64,000 nucleotides of DNA from Uloborus plumipes (taxonomy: Eukaryota; Arthropoda; Arachnida; Araneae; Uloboridae): assembly GCA_038373865.1 (NCBI GenBank), contig JAXGGA010000484.1, positions 1-64,000 of the forward strand, written 5' to 3'. A model generated the notes under the pieces. That model was not told where the DNA came from. It was given only the letters and a program-made list of their open reading frames with translations, and ran no database searches. The stretch's first letter is position 1, and each line of letters starts with the position of its first letter. Positions 1 through 11,971 of the stretch are shown here, piece after piece. A program made the translations under genes and the position numbers.

Positions 1-288
1 CTGATCCCTTTCAATTTAAAGAAACAGTTAAAGGCTCATTTTAAACCACATATATAAGCGTTCTATCCTAATAAAATATGTGAATATGCACAAGCATGAG
101 TGTTATTTATATATATATAGATTAGTTATGATACAAGTCTACAGATAAGTTTATGTACCATTCGTACTTTGTGATTATCAATTATAACATTTTGAAGAAA
201 CCTGATCTTTTTGATTCACTTATTCACAGAAAAGCACTCGTCTTGACTCCTTGTCCTTACTGCATAGCACATTAGTGTTCCTACGTAT

Positions 289-464
289 CAGGCCCATCAT
301 TTAAGGGGGGGGGGATAAGGGGGGTCAAATGCCCCTCCACTGACTTTGAGGAATCTATGTATTTACATATAAGTGGGTGTGGTTTTTCTTGTTTTTCGAT
401 GAAATTGCATTGTGGTTGCACCCTTTGCCCGCCTACCCCGGATAAACTTGAAATGACGAGCATA
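289..464. mobile_element. hAT-type MITE, copy 1
   Basis: Short non-autonomous element starting CAGGCCCATCATTTAAGG and ending CTTGAAATGACGAGC, i.e. imperfect terminal inverted repeats. The G-run after the left end and the interior (TATAAGTGGGTGTGG, then GATGAAATTGCATTGT) recur in copies at 34299-34464 and 36324-36495. Those two carry 8-bp target duplications; this copy's right end is degraded and I see no clear duplication. It encodes nothing. The open frame across it is accidental. Confidence 0.75.
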
Positions 465-3025
465 CAACCTATTAAAACCTAAAATAACCATAGGGCTCTA
501 CTCAAACAGCGGGTAAACAGACAAAGGGATAGCCAATGAAGTGCTGGAAGGCTATTACAGGCATATTAATTTACGTGTGACAAAAGGATAAGAAGTACGA
601 GAAGATTTGAGCGAGCTGTAATAGTTGAATGGTTACATAAGTGATAATTTAATGCTTTATTAAGCAGCTCCACTTAATTTTAAGACCCCTAAAATTTTTA
701 AAATCATGAAATCTCTCGGGCTCGACTGAAAGAATTAGCTTTTTTTTTTATCACGGAAAATCATATTTAATCCTTACGTATTCAAAAATAAGCAAATAAA
801 ATGATAATTTTTATTTATTTATTAATTTTTTTAATGTGTTACAAATGACATGCATCGTAATGTGTATAACGTTCTATTCACTGCTAGGTTTCCGCGACAA
901 TAGGTTAGCATAAGAGAAATTCACGAGAGTGTAGGTTTCTGGTTAACGGACGTTTGGTAGTCATCCTGTAATCGTAGATTTTGTATGAAATGATACTCAT
1001 CTCCGTAGAGGCAGCTACGGACCGCCATTAAGCGTGAATTTTGGAGTAGACTGGCAAAAGCGTAGAATACGATGATGCAAGCACTCTCCAATGAGCGCAA
1101 CTCTGTACGGCAAAAGTTGTTCGAGCGCATGCGTAAAGCCTTGCGAGTATTCTCTTTTCAGACGTTTGTCCGCCGACTCTTACCTTTATGCTTACAAATG
1201 GAACTGATTTCTTGCTGTGTATATAGTTAATACTATATGTTCTGTATACGTTTTGTGTGCGGAGCAATCTTTGAAAATAATTTTCTTTTTAATGTTACTA
1301 AAACATGTTACTCTGAAATGTGTTCCTAGTCCCTCCAGTTTCTGGTACGCCAGGGTGAGTAGAGTACAGTGGGATAGTTTTCATTTCTTTTATTATAGGG
1401 TAGATGGACCAGTGAAGGAACACTTAAGCGAAATTTCGTTTTCAAAAATTCATAGCATCGTTAAAAATTGTTGCATTTGCCTCATGGCAGTAGAAACACT
1501 TCAGGTGATATATATAATTGTTTTTTAAAACATTGCGCGAATTTTTAGGATTCTGAATCAGGTTTATAAGGGGTTGAAAGGGGAAAAAACCCCAGACCCA
1601 GTGAATGAAGAACACCCCAAACAAAAGACAAACGCAGCATTTTGTAGCTGTTTTCTTTTTGGAAATGTGTAGAAGGAAGTGACTATAATTCAACTTCGCA
1701 GAGATGGCCTATGACTCCTCCTTTTTTCAGGATTGTCCATTTTTAAGAAGGGGTGATACGCAGATGAAAATTGAGGAATGGGATTCACAATTGATGGAAG
1801 AATTTGAATGGGTAGAAATTCTACCTATTTTAAGGAATGGACTCGTTTTCTCATTTGATTGACACCGACCATCTCGTCGCGGTTGAATTATATACTGCCT
1901 GTTTATCTAGGAAAAATGTTTTTAAAACTTATTTTTCCAAGAAATTACGAGGTGTTCACTCACTAGAAGTGTTTATTGACTGGTCGGTCTATCCTAATTC
2001 CCTTAATATTAATTCTAATAAAATTTTAATTGCAGATCATAGTTATTAAACTCTAGCTGTCAGTTAATGTTGATCAAACGAGGCATAGATGAGATTGCCT
2101 TGCACATCAGTTACCTTGCTTTAATAACAAGAAATATCTTCTGACATCCCTTATAGGTAATTGTTTTATCTTTTCAAGTATAGTCGACTTTCATATGTTG
2201 TTTTTTAAATTCTGAATTTTTTTAACCCGGATACTTGTTGCTCTAAAAGAACATTGATACTCAAATCGGAGATATTGCTTATAGATGTCCATAGTAATGG
2301 ATGAAATTTCATATATAGAGTCTGCTTTACTTTCTTCTAAATGTATAATTTGTATTTCATCATCATTTCTACATAATTTTCGTTTTCTGATATGTTAAGT
2401 TATTCTTTTTACCCATCATTTCTGGCAAAAATTGTTTGGATTAGATATCTTGGGAAATATATTTGAGAAATATTCAACTTTAGCCCACTCTTTTTACCCA
2501 TTTGTTAATTTTTCGAAGATAAACCAATTTTGCTTGAATCACATTTTTTTTTACATTGGAAGTGACCATCTTTAAAAAAAAAAAAAAAAAAAAAAAAGCA
2601 GCGTTTGATAAAAGCAAGGTTTTACGCAACGGGTAAGTTTTCAGTGATTTAGTCTAAAATGTTACAATGCACGTAAAGAAACTATGACGCGATCTTTACA
2701 GGTCAATTTTATCAATTAAAGCATGCTTAAAGCTCAAAAAAGAAAAAAACTTCAAAATTTAAAAAATTTAATGGTTTGCTATTATTGATTATATCCATTT
2801 TACGCTATCACGCACCATAAAATTAAGCCAGTTTTGTGCGAGTTTTGTTGCAAGGGATAGCATAAAATTTAGATTTTCAATCACTTGTTAATATGTTTTT
2901 CCAAAAAATTTTGTCACGTACGTTGCAGGTTGTGACACAGAGACGTTTAGGGAGTTTTTTTTTTTTTCAGCGTGAGCATTATTGGTCGCAGTGAAGATGG
3001 AAAAGACAAGAGCAGGGATACTTAC
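465..3025. other. AT-rich flank or intron, no recognised gene
   Basis: If the CUB gene continues beyond exon C, this is its next minus-strand intron. I looked for the second half of the CUB domain begun in exon C (Cys-Asp, then Phe-Cys-Gly) and did not find it. It holds a G-rich patch at 1560-1625 and a run of 23 A around 2575-2597. A less AT-rich stretch at about 930-1190 has no recognisable product and could be a transposon relic. Confidence 0.6.
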
Positions 3026-3194
3026 GGATATACGCCATCGACATCAAAAGACGTAAATGTGATCTGCACCCTTTCTTTTTCTCTGCCTTGAAATATGTAA
3101 GAACATTCTGTTTCCCTGGGGTAAAAGCCCGGGTAGTTCGGCGAGCTGAAAGTGCCGTTGCTACGCTCTTCACTTTGGAAAGTGAACTCGCAGC
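3026..3194 (-). CDS. CUB-domain gene, exon C (first half of second CUB)
   Basis: Internal coding exon of 169 bp, read on the minus strand. It is bounded by an acceptor with a pyrimidine-rich tract (TTTTCCATTTCAG) and a strong donor (GTAAGTAT). Seen: the frame begins with two bases that complete a split Gly codon from exon B, then reads CEFTF, later NGTFSSPNYPGFYP, ETECSYIF and ERVQITFTSFDVDGV, ending two bases into a codon. Known: this is the N-terminal half of a CUB domain, with the first two of four disulphide cysteines and the NGTFxSPNYPxxYP signature. NGT is also a possible N-glycosylation site. Inferred: with exons B and A it encodes tandem CUB domains of a secreted or membrane-anchored protein, most like arthropod suppressor of lurcher 1 (glutamate-receptor auxiliary). 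The remaining half of this domain must lie in a further exon, probably outside the window. Tolloid, NETO or another CUB protein remains possible. Confidence 0.88.
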
Positions 3195-5066
3195 CTGAAA
3201 TGGAAAAGACTCCATAAAATATAGATCGGTAAAAAGCAAAATTACGCTATGCATCAAACATTGCACCCCATCACTAGAATTTTAGACTGTAAAAGAAAAG
3301 TAAAAAAGATCTCTCGGACGTTTTCCTTTCGTGTTTTTAAAAATCAACTCAATACGTATAGAATTCAAAATACTTAATAATCGTCTTTGCTCTCTTATAC
3401 ACTACTGGCCAAAATTATTGTTTATGTAACAAATCTGCCCTTTGTCAAGAATAAAAACAAAAAAAAAATATATATATATAATTTTTTCAATCAACGAACA
3501 TTTTTTGAATTCAATATGTCCAATTAGTTTTCCCAAACAAGATTTCGACCATTCTGACAATGTTTTCGATGACAATCGCTGCAACGCGTATATAAAGGGG
3601 GGGGGGGTCAGAGAAAACGGACTTTGTGGAAAATTGGGCCATATTATTGTATATTAACGTCATTATTGTTTAAATATCCTCAAAAGATTCAGGATAACGG
3701 CCTCAAAGATCGGGACAGAGATGACTAGCATAGACTCGTTTAACACACTTATTAAGTCGATTCTATTTTAAAACAAGTGAATCGATCATTTGGAGAATTT
3801 TTCAAAGGATTGATAATTTTTAACTTAGAAAAGTGGATGGGGCAACGCCCATTTGCTTTTGAAAGAGAGGGGCAGTCACCCCCCTTGCTCCCTGTACGAG
3901 CCGCCAATGATTGCAACAGTCCAAAACAGATGTCATTAAGCATCTTCATTCAATGATCAGCAGAACCACAGGAAAGAGTTGCTCTGAAAACGAAATTTGA
4001 CTGTGACATTTCTAGCAGTCATAATAACTACTGCAAATTGTAAAATGAATTTCATTTGAATCAATAGAAATTAAGTTGCATTATTGCCGGCACCTTGCAA
4101 TAGTATCTCATTAGATAAATAATTATTTCAGCATATTCCTAACTTTTGACTATGGGTCAAACCTCCCTTATGATGGAGCATTTCTCCTTCAAGTGGGGAG
4201 GTTTGACTAGGTTTAGATTCTTAAAAAAATAGCAATAAAATATTAACGTGTAATTTAATAATATTGTAAAAAAAGGATGAAATCACAAGGAAACTCATAA
4301 CGTCAATTTGGAAATGTCCTAGCGGTTAACAGGAGAAAAAGAAGAAGCAAAGAAAAATACATTTGTAAATAGTAGGTCAAACAACCCTAGTTTTCCTTAT
4401 TCTCGCTCGTTTAGATCATTTTTATCTCACCTGAGACTCACCCTGATGAAAATAAAAATAAAATAAAAAATTTGTCATCCCAATTAACGTCATCACTTTG
4501 GAAGACAATGACTTTGACAACAATAATTAATTGATAGAAATAAATGAATCATAAACTTACATTAAAGGAAGTAAAAAAGTTTTAAGCTCTACATACTGAG
4601 CTTCAAAATAATATTCAAAGAACTAATCTTTTATTTTAGTATTGTATTTTTTAATAAAAATATAACATTCATTATATGTTTATCTTCATATATATTGTAA
4701 ATACTAGAACTGGTTTAATAATTTTTTTTAAAGGATTTCAAAACATGAGGACACATTTCATAAAATTTGGCAAAAATCTTGCTTCAATTTGTGCTACAGT
4801 GTACTTTAAAACCATTTACATTATTTGTTAAAGTAATAAATCTGAAACAACAACCATCCACCCTTATTTGCTGCAAATTGCAGTGCATGAATGAAATTTC
4901 TGTATGGGTCGGGAGGAGGCAGGTATACTTTTTTGAAAATATTACTTGTAGCATTACTGAGTTTTATTTCAATATGAATAGTTTTCAGAAAAAAAGTACT
5001 AGAAACAAAAAAAAAAAAAAAAGGAGGGGGGGGGGCTAGAAATGAGACTCAGCTGTTAAGACATTC

Positions 5067-5458
5067 CCCCCCCCCATATAGTATTATATTTTGTTTATAT
5101 TTGTTTCCTGTGTATCTAAGAAATAAACTCCAGAGGTTTACCGGCCCATGTCTAGATCATACTTTTTAATTTATTTCTGCAATTATGGAGCTGTAGTTTA
5201 GCCTTATCACTAAAAATATTTATTATTTAAACGTTAGGTTTTTAGTTTGAAAGTACTTGTTTTGTAGTCGCATTTTTCTGACTTTTGTGCATTGCTCGCT
5301 TGTGTCTATGCTTTCCCACTCAAGACTTTTAATTCAACATTTCATGAAACGATGCAATGCAATATTTATTCGTAGTATTCATGCTGTGAAGATACCCCCC
5401 TATATAGTATTACATTTTGTTTCGTTTATATTCTTTTCCAGAATATCTAAGAAATGAA
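5067..5458. repeat. Pair of ~60-bp direct repeats 330 bp apart
   Basis: 5067-5127 (CCCCCATATAGTATTATATT onward to ATCTAAGAAATAAA) and 5396-5458 (CCCCCTATATAGTATTACAT onward to ATCTAAGAAATGAAA) are diverged copies in the same orientation. They could be the 3' ends of two copies of one element or a segmental duplication. The upstream copy is preceded by A-rich, G-rich and C-rich runs at 5010-5076. Confidence 0.5.
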
Positions 5459-5594
5459 ATTTAAAGTAATATGGTGTTATGTAGCAAAAAGTAACAAAAA
5501 CATAGTCGTCTCAATTTTTCCCTTTTAAGATTCATCTTTACTTTGCATTTATCATAGCATCATGTATTTAAGTCAGTTACTCTTTCTAGCAAAT

Positions 5595-5614
5595 GAGAGA
5601 GAGAGAGAGAGAGA
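5595..5614. repeat. (GA)10 microsatellite
   Basis: Twenty bases of uninterrupted GA dinucleotides. Confidence 0.95.
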
Positions 5615-6668
5615 TGTTCTTTGAATGATTTTGAACATTAAAAAAAACCGAAAGTTTAAATTATATTTTAAGTGTTTTATACGAAGATAAAACGCTTCAA
5701 GTTGCATGCAATTTCGAATAACATGAATTGCACAATTTTACGTATCTGATACAGACATAACATAAGTCATCTAACGGAATTAAGTTTGCTTTCCCGCCTC
5801 GTATAAATGGTATTCTGCTTTGAAAAACTCATGCCTGATTTATTTACCATATATTTTATTTGTAAAATAAAACTGTTACGAAGAATTTCTAAATCGGAAG
5901 TTGAAACTTCAAGTCATTCAAATTTTACATTGAAATAATATCCATTTTGCAGATTCGTTTACTAAATCACGGATAGATGGCGCCACTGAAATTATACCCC
6001 TTGTTTTAACTTGCAAAACGGGAAAAGTGATGTCAACAAAAATGAAGATTGAAAACTATCCGGAAGCTACCGATGTAAGAAAAATGTTAAATTTTACAGT
6101 TCATCTGATTTTTCAATTTTTCATGACTTAAATGAGCGAATCATGATTTTCTTTCAAAGCTTTTTCATTCTACTTATGCATTTTCTAATTCGAAATACGC
6201 CTTTTAAAGTTGCAGTTCTAAACTGTATTACTATGTTCTTAATCTAGAAAGTATTTGAATTTAAGGTGTAAATATTGCTCCAAAAATTTACGTTTTCTTT
6301 CTAATAATACATAATAATTTACGGAACTTTCACAAGTTTGAGAAAAGCAATGCAACACAAGTGTCCATCACCAAGCGAAAATTAAATTTGCCGTTGAAAA
6401 CCGCGGTGATTGCAAACAATTTTAGCAGCTTACTGTACTCATGAATGCATATCTAAGGATAATTTATACCATTTGATCAAGTCCCAGTTTAAACGGATAA
6501 AATGCTATAAATGTTTCCGGATTCGAAGAACGCCTGAAAATAATAAAGAAGACAGGTACAATCAGGTCATTCATTTCGAGTTTTTCCACGGGGGTGAAGG
6601 GAGGGAAAAAGGTTATAGTGTCTTCAATTCAAATTTTATCGGAAAAGAACGAAAATTATGCCCACTTA

Positions 6669-6834
6669 CAGTGAATTCTCACTTATACGTCGTCCCATTT
6701 ATGCGCCTTTTTCACTTATACGACGATTTTGAATGGTCCCAGTACATTCCATCCAAATAATGATAGTATCATTCGTTTATGCGTCGCTCAAAAGATAAAT
6801 ATTTCACTTATGCGCCGAATTTTCCTCAAAATGT
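6669..6834. mobile_element. pogo/Tigger-like terminal fragment
   Basis: Begins CAGTGAATTCTCACTTATAC and contains repeated 'CACTTATACGWCG' and 'TTATGCG' phrases (6689, 6714, 6777, 6809), ending near TATGCGCCGAATTTTCC. This pattern of CAGTGRA followed by short reiterated TTATACGTC-type motifs is typical of ends of pogo/Tigger-type elements. No matching right terminus was seen, so it is called a truncated fragment. Confidence 0.4.
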
Positions 6835-8723
6835 AAAACATTTAATTTATTTCCTTTAAAAGATAAGCATTTGTGTAGCTAAAGAGTGTGCTATATTTAA
6901 TCCTGTTGCATGGGTGTGATATTTTTATGCATATATTTACTCTATTTTCCCGGAATTTTAAACTTTGACTTTTAATTGTGACATATTGGAATAAAAGAAA
7001 GCATTATGAACGGTAATATGTAATATCAACAACCAAGGAAAAACTTTTGGGCTTAAAAAGTTAAAATTCGTACGTGCTGCAGGTGTGACCCACTGATCTC
7101 GTGTGACTGTACGGTCAAGCCTGCAACAAGTTCCAATCATTATTTTTAGATACTCCAAAATGTTTTAGAAAGTTGATACTTCATCACATAATGGTTGGGC
7201 AATTTCATGGTGTAGGACGTAAAAAGGAAAACAAATTTCTCAGTTTTAATTCAATTTACCAAACTTAAACTATTTTAAATGATTCAATTGATGCACAAAT
7301 ACTCCTTACATCATACAGAGCAAAAAATCGTGTTAATTATCAAAGCTGGACCCCTAAAACAGCAATCAAATTATTTAAAGAGTTGGTACCGGACGTAAAC
7401 ACACAAATAGTAAAATTGATTCCTCAACTAAGAAACATTGAAAATCTGTGAATTAGCTCACATTTTAATTTTTAAAACAGTAAAATTCAAGAGTACTCAA
7501 CAGTGAAATTTACTTTAGCACCTGTATTGATTTTTAAGCCACAACTGATACTTGGGATAAAAAAAGTAAATACTCATCTCCACAGCAGCTTTTAACATTT
7601 GGTAAAACAGTTATGAAACAGGGTTTTAGAACTCACACAAATAACAATCTTAAACGTTTGTAGGATTCATTGATTACCTACTCTTCGCTTTTACTTTTTT
7701 CTCTGACTTTTTGTTAAAAATTTAATTATTTTTTAAAGACTTCGAATAAAATGATGTATTTCAAGCTGTGACAGATAAAAACTTTTTGCTGTTTGAAACG
7801 AAATGTTTTTAAATTTCTCAAAACAGTTTTGTGGAAATTTTCACTGCTTCCAGACCATCATTAATTACTCATTAAATAAATTTATTCATTTTTAAACCGA
7901 TGCTTTCTACCTTAAAAATGAAGCATTAAATAATAGGAAGCTATTTACGACGAAAGTTAAATGGATAAAGAAGTGGTGAATGTTTCAAGCTGTTCAAAAT
8001 TTCTCATCTCCCGCAGTTAAGAATGAAATGCACAAGTAGAAGAAAGCTAAAGCAATAACTTGGAGTAATTTCGTAATTTTAAGCTGAGAAACGAAGAAAA
8101 TGAAACTCCAATTAGGCGTTTTCTTTTGAAAACGCATTGTTTTGAAATAAATAACCCATATTACTTTTCGTAATATTTCTTTTGCGTCATTCCGCTAATT
8201 GCATCTTAGTTTCAATGGATTTAAACAAAAGACAGAGATTTATTTGGTTTTTGAATCTGTTTTGAAAATGGGTTGTGTTACCGGTAATGTATGTAATGCT
8301 GCCATTTTATAGAATGCCTAGGTGTTGTATACAATGCCGGACGTTTTAGGCAAAGTGAGAAATATGAGATTTATTACATGCTTTCCTTAAGCATTCTAAA
8401 GGATGATAATTGCTATTTAGGCAAAGTGTGAAAAAAGGTCCTGAAAAGGCTGTTACATAAATGAACGGTGTTTTGCGAAAATGGGTCAACCAACAAAAAT
8501 TTAAATGATGAAATGATATTCATGCAGGTTTGTAGATACAATGACGTCTGCACGTGTAAAGCCAAAGAATATCCCGTTTTTCTTACGATTAATTTTTAGT
8601 CTCATTGAATTCTTAGTTTTTTTTTTTTTTTTTGCACTTTTGACAAATCATGCATTCACTTACACAAAAATTAACATTTTGTTTGAAAGTTGCTTCCTCC
8701 TCCTTTTTGCCTCTTCATTAATA

Positions 8724-8898
8724 CAGTCGAGCCCGCTTATTAGAATATCGCTTAAAGGAATATCCCGCTTAATGTAATACGTTTTCAATGTACCAAACCA
8801 TTGAAATGTATTATTTTCATCCCGGATAATGGAATATCCCGCTTATTAGAATATTTTTTCGTGGAAAAATGGCTATTTCATTAAGCGGGTTCCGACTG
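8724..8898. mobile_element. pogo-like MITE, TA target duplication
   Basis: 175-bp element with inverted termini CAGTCGAGCCCGCTTA and (reverse complement of the right end) CAGTCGGAACCCGCTTA, each flanked by TA (8722-8723 and 8899-8900). The interior reiterates GAATATCCCGCTTATTAGAAT-like phrases. TA duplication and CAGTCG ends fit the pogo branch of Tc1/mariner; it has no coding capacity. Confidence 0.8.
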
Positions 8899-9303
8899 TA
8901 CTTGTTTTGATTAAATCTATTGAGAGTCGAATTGCTTCAAATAATTATTTTAACGTGCGGTTCGATTCACCCTTTTCTGCCGGGTGAATTGGAACACCGC
9001 TAAAAATTACGGATCTAATTTCGAATTGTTAAAAAAAGTTCTGGTTTTGCTTAAATTTGACCGAAACAAGTTCAAAGTTTCTAGCCAAAATATCAACTTA
9101 AAAATAAAATTAATAATTACACTTTTTCACGTTCAAATTTGACAAATGTTCAGATTCACCTCATTTTATGCTATGTAGCTAAAAATAATAACTTCATAAA
9201 CCAATACTTTGCTCTCACATTTGATCACTTTTTCGAATATGATGGCAATTTTTAAAAATAAAAATATTTAGTGTTCCAAAAGTTTACTTATAGATTTAAG
9301 GAG

Positions 9304-9350
<47 letters not shown>
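9304..9350. repeat. Poly(A) run of 47
   Basis: 47 consecutive A. No SINE or LINE body was recognised just upstream, so it may be a plain homopolymer or the tail of an old retroposon. Confidence 0.9.
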
Positions 9351-9352
<2 letters not shown>

Positions 9353-9489
9353 ATGAATAATTTCTGTACCTCAAAGTCATACTAATGTAAGTCACATTAT
9401 AACTTCCGTGAAGGAGAGCGCAAAAACGTTTGTCTGGTACACACAATAGTTGGTACTTGAGCTCTGGTAATAAATTATGAAGGAATTAA

Positions 9490-10045
9490 GGCTACAGAGG
9501 ACACAAAAAATGTGTTTTTTCAATTATTGATACATATGTCTAAAACTTTGTGTGCTTGTATATTTACTACATCTAAAAGCATGCAAAATAAAAATTGTGC
9601 AGAAACAATGATTTTTTTTTTGAAATTTAAAATTTAAAATTTTTTAACAAAATTTCAAAATACTCCATGCGTCACAATTTTTTTTCAAACTTTGAATTTC
9701 CACTTAATTTCCAATCATTAGGCATGATTGCATACATTAATGCATTAAATATAATATTTTATGTGATAGTTTATAAAAGATGGATGAAAATGAAAATTTT
9801 TAGCTGAAAAATTCATATAAATTTGAAAAAATTTGAAAAGTTTGAAAAAAAAATTGTGACGCATGGAGCATTTTGAAAATTTTTTTAAAAAAATTTTAAA
9901 TTTCCGAAAAAATATTCATTGTTTTGCACCAATTTTTGTTTTGTGCTTTTAGATGTAGTAAATATACAAGCACACAAAGTTACACATACAAGCATACATA
10001 TATATCAATTGTTGAAAAAACACATTTTTCGTGTCCACTATAGCC
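9490..10045. mobile_element. Foldback MITE flanked by TTAA
   Basis: 556-bp long inverted repeat. Left arm starts GGCTACAGAGGACAC; right arm ends GTGTCCACTATAGCC. Arms of about 240 bp match with scattered differences (GTGTGCTTGTATATTTACTA against its complement near 9955; CTCCATGCGTCACAATTTTT against its complement near 9855) around a ~110-bp loop. TTAA lies on both sides (9486-9489, 10046-10049), the target site of piggyBac- and Kolobok-type transposases. No ORF of note. Confidence 0.75.
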
Positions 10046-10049
10046 TTAA

Positions 10050-11440
10050 AAAAATAATTACATTGCTATGGCGCAATACAGAATGGATTTTACAGCCAAT
10101 GCAATAGTAACCAAAAAAATGGCTTGCTCATCTGACATTTAGTTTAGAAGAGAGCTTTGGATTTAGTGTGGTTTAAAGTTTTTGAAAAGTTGTCACAGTC
10201 GCTTGCTGTTACGTCGTCGTCGTAGTAATGACTGTTAATAGGTGGAGTAAAATACCGTGTTGAGCTAAGACAGTAAGATAGTTCAACTTTCTAATGGAAT
10301 TATTTGCTGATACTGTCCCGCAGTAGAAATGAAACAAAAATTTTAAACAAAGAATCGAGAACTGAATCTTATGCTAGATGCACAGCTCCTATCAGCTAAG
10401 GAATATGCATTAGACATCAAACGACATTGCATTGCATGTTTTATCAATATGTCTTTGAGTACAAAAATTAATGACAATAGTATTTTCCAATTCAATTTTT
10501 TTATACACTGTATATATTATTAACATTGTTATGTTTCGGCTCAAACATTCTAGAATTAGAAACTGCATTTAAATTTTCTTCAAAACATTTTAAATATTAT
10601 GAGTTTAATTTATGAGTTAAATACTTTTTTATTTGACTCCAAGTTGTAAATTCCAAAAGTAAATGCATCTATAAAAGAAGTGCGCAACTCTTAGTTTTGA
10701 GACTAATTTTAGTGAGTGAAATGTTGAAATTTAACTTTAATAGTCTTAATAAAAGCAAACTTTGAAGTAAAACTGAAATCAAAGTTACTGATAGGTTTTG
10801 CAAATGCATTTATGCAAAATTATTCATAGGACTAAAACTATAACCAAGTAACAACATTTGAAGCCAGTATATAAAAGCGCTAAGGAAATTTTAACTAGCA
10901 ATCTGAAACTCAACACTACGCCTTATTATAATCCAAAAGGGACAAGGACAGAACTTACTTAATAATTGGTCCGCAGACTTCATTCGATTGTTCACAATTT
11001 AGAGTAGACGGGAATAATAAGGTCTACTGCTGCTTTTATGCCTTTGAGTGGGAGATCAAAGCGACAGCGTAATCCTGCCATTTACGCGCAGCAACAGTTG
11101 ATGCAAATTTGAGAATGCAACATTTCACGCACAGGAGTTTGATGTGGATTCGCGTTTTCAATCCACACGGAATAACTTATTCGTATGAATTGGGAACCAT
11201 GTTGGCGGAGGCTTAGGTACATTTAATGTTGCCGTTAAATTTCGAACGGCTCAGTGTTCGATTTGAAGAGGGAGGAGACTTCCTTATCGCCATTTGGGAT
11301 AGAGCTGTAGTTTAGAAGCATTGAAGGTTTGTTGCTGAAAGGAGGGCAGCTTTGGAACCTTGAACAGAGAGTGGTATTGTGCGCATGAGTGGCAGAACAT
11401 TATTTCCTACCATGGATTTTTATTGGTTGCTTTGAGATGA
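10050..11440. other. Intronic stretch without recognised gene
   Basis: AT-rich sequence followed by a less AT-rich segment at about 10970-11400 (for example TGGGAACCATGTTGGCGGAGG near 11190). I could not identify an exon, RNA gene or element in it on either strand. Confidence 0.5.
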
Positions 11441-11971
11441 GCAAAAAATAAAATGTTGTTTTTATAGTATAATACTGAGAGCAGAGGTTTTAGTTTAAAA
11501 TTGTAAAAGCTCAAAAATAAACGGTAAAACTAGCTGTTTTACAGTTTATTACTGTAAAACTTGCAATTTTACAGTATAAAACTTTAAAATGAACAGTAAT
11601 AAACTAAAACTAGCAATTTTACAGTGTAAAACTATAAAATGCACAGTTATAAACTAAAACTAGTAATTTCACAGTTTATTACTGTAAAAGCAACAGTGTA
11701 ATACTGGCAGCAGAGGTACCAATTTAAAACTGTAAAATGCACAATAATAAAATAAAACTAACAATTTCACAATTTATTACTATAAAAACAACAGTGTAAT
11801 ACTAGCAGCAGAGGTTCCAGTTTAAAACTGTAAAATGCACAGCAATAAACTGTAAAAATAGTAATTTTAGTTTACTTCTGTAAAATTAGCAATTTTACAG
11901 TTTATTACTGTAAAATTACTAGAAAATTAGCTGTATTATACTGTAAAAACAAAACTTATTTTTTACAGTAT
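11441..11971. mobile_element. ACAGT-rich MITE, copy 1
   Basis: Ends are inverted copies of (C/T)TGTAAAAAATAAGT...GTTTTTACAGTATAATAC. The left reads GCAAAAAATAAAATGTTGTT and the right TTATTTTTTACAGTATAC. The interior is a series of near-palindromic TTTTACAGTTTATTACTGTA units alternating with 'CAGCAGAGGTWCCAGTTTAAAACTGTAAAATGCACAG' type phrases. The same architecture occurs at 26852-26938 (remnant), 33370-33899 and 53389-53776. It has no coding capacity. Confidence 0.75.

Noticed and set aside
921..1267. Two overlapping minus-strand frames in a less AT-rich patch as an exon
   Set aside because: No CUB or other domain signature and no convincing splice pair in phase with exon C.
3408..3660. Tc1-like end CACTACTGGCCAAAATTATT
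   Set aside because: Only one terminus seen; no inverted partner or TA duplication found nearby.
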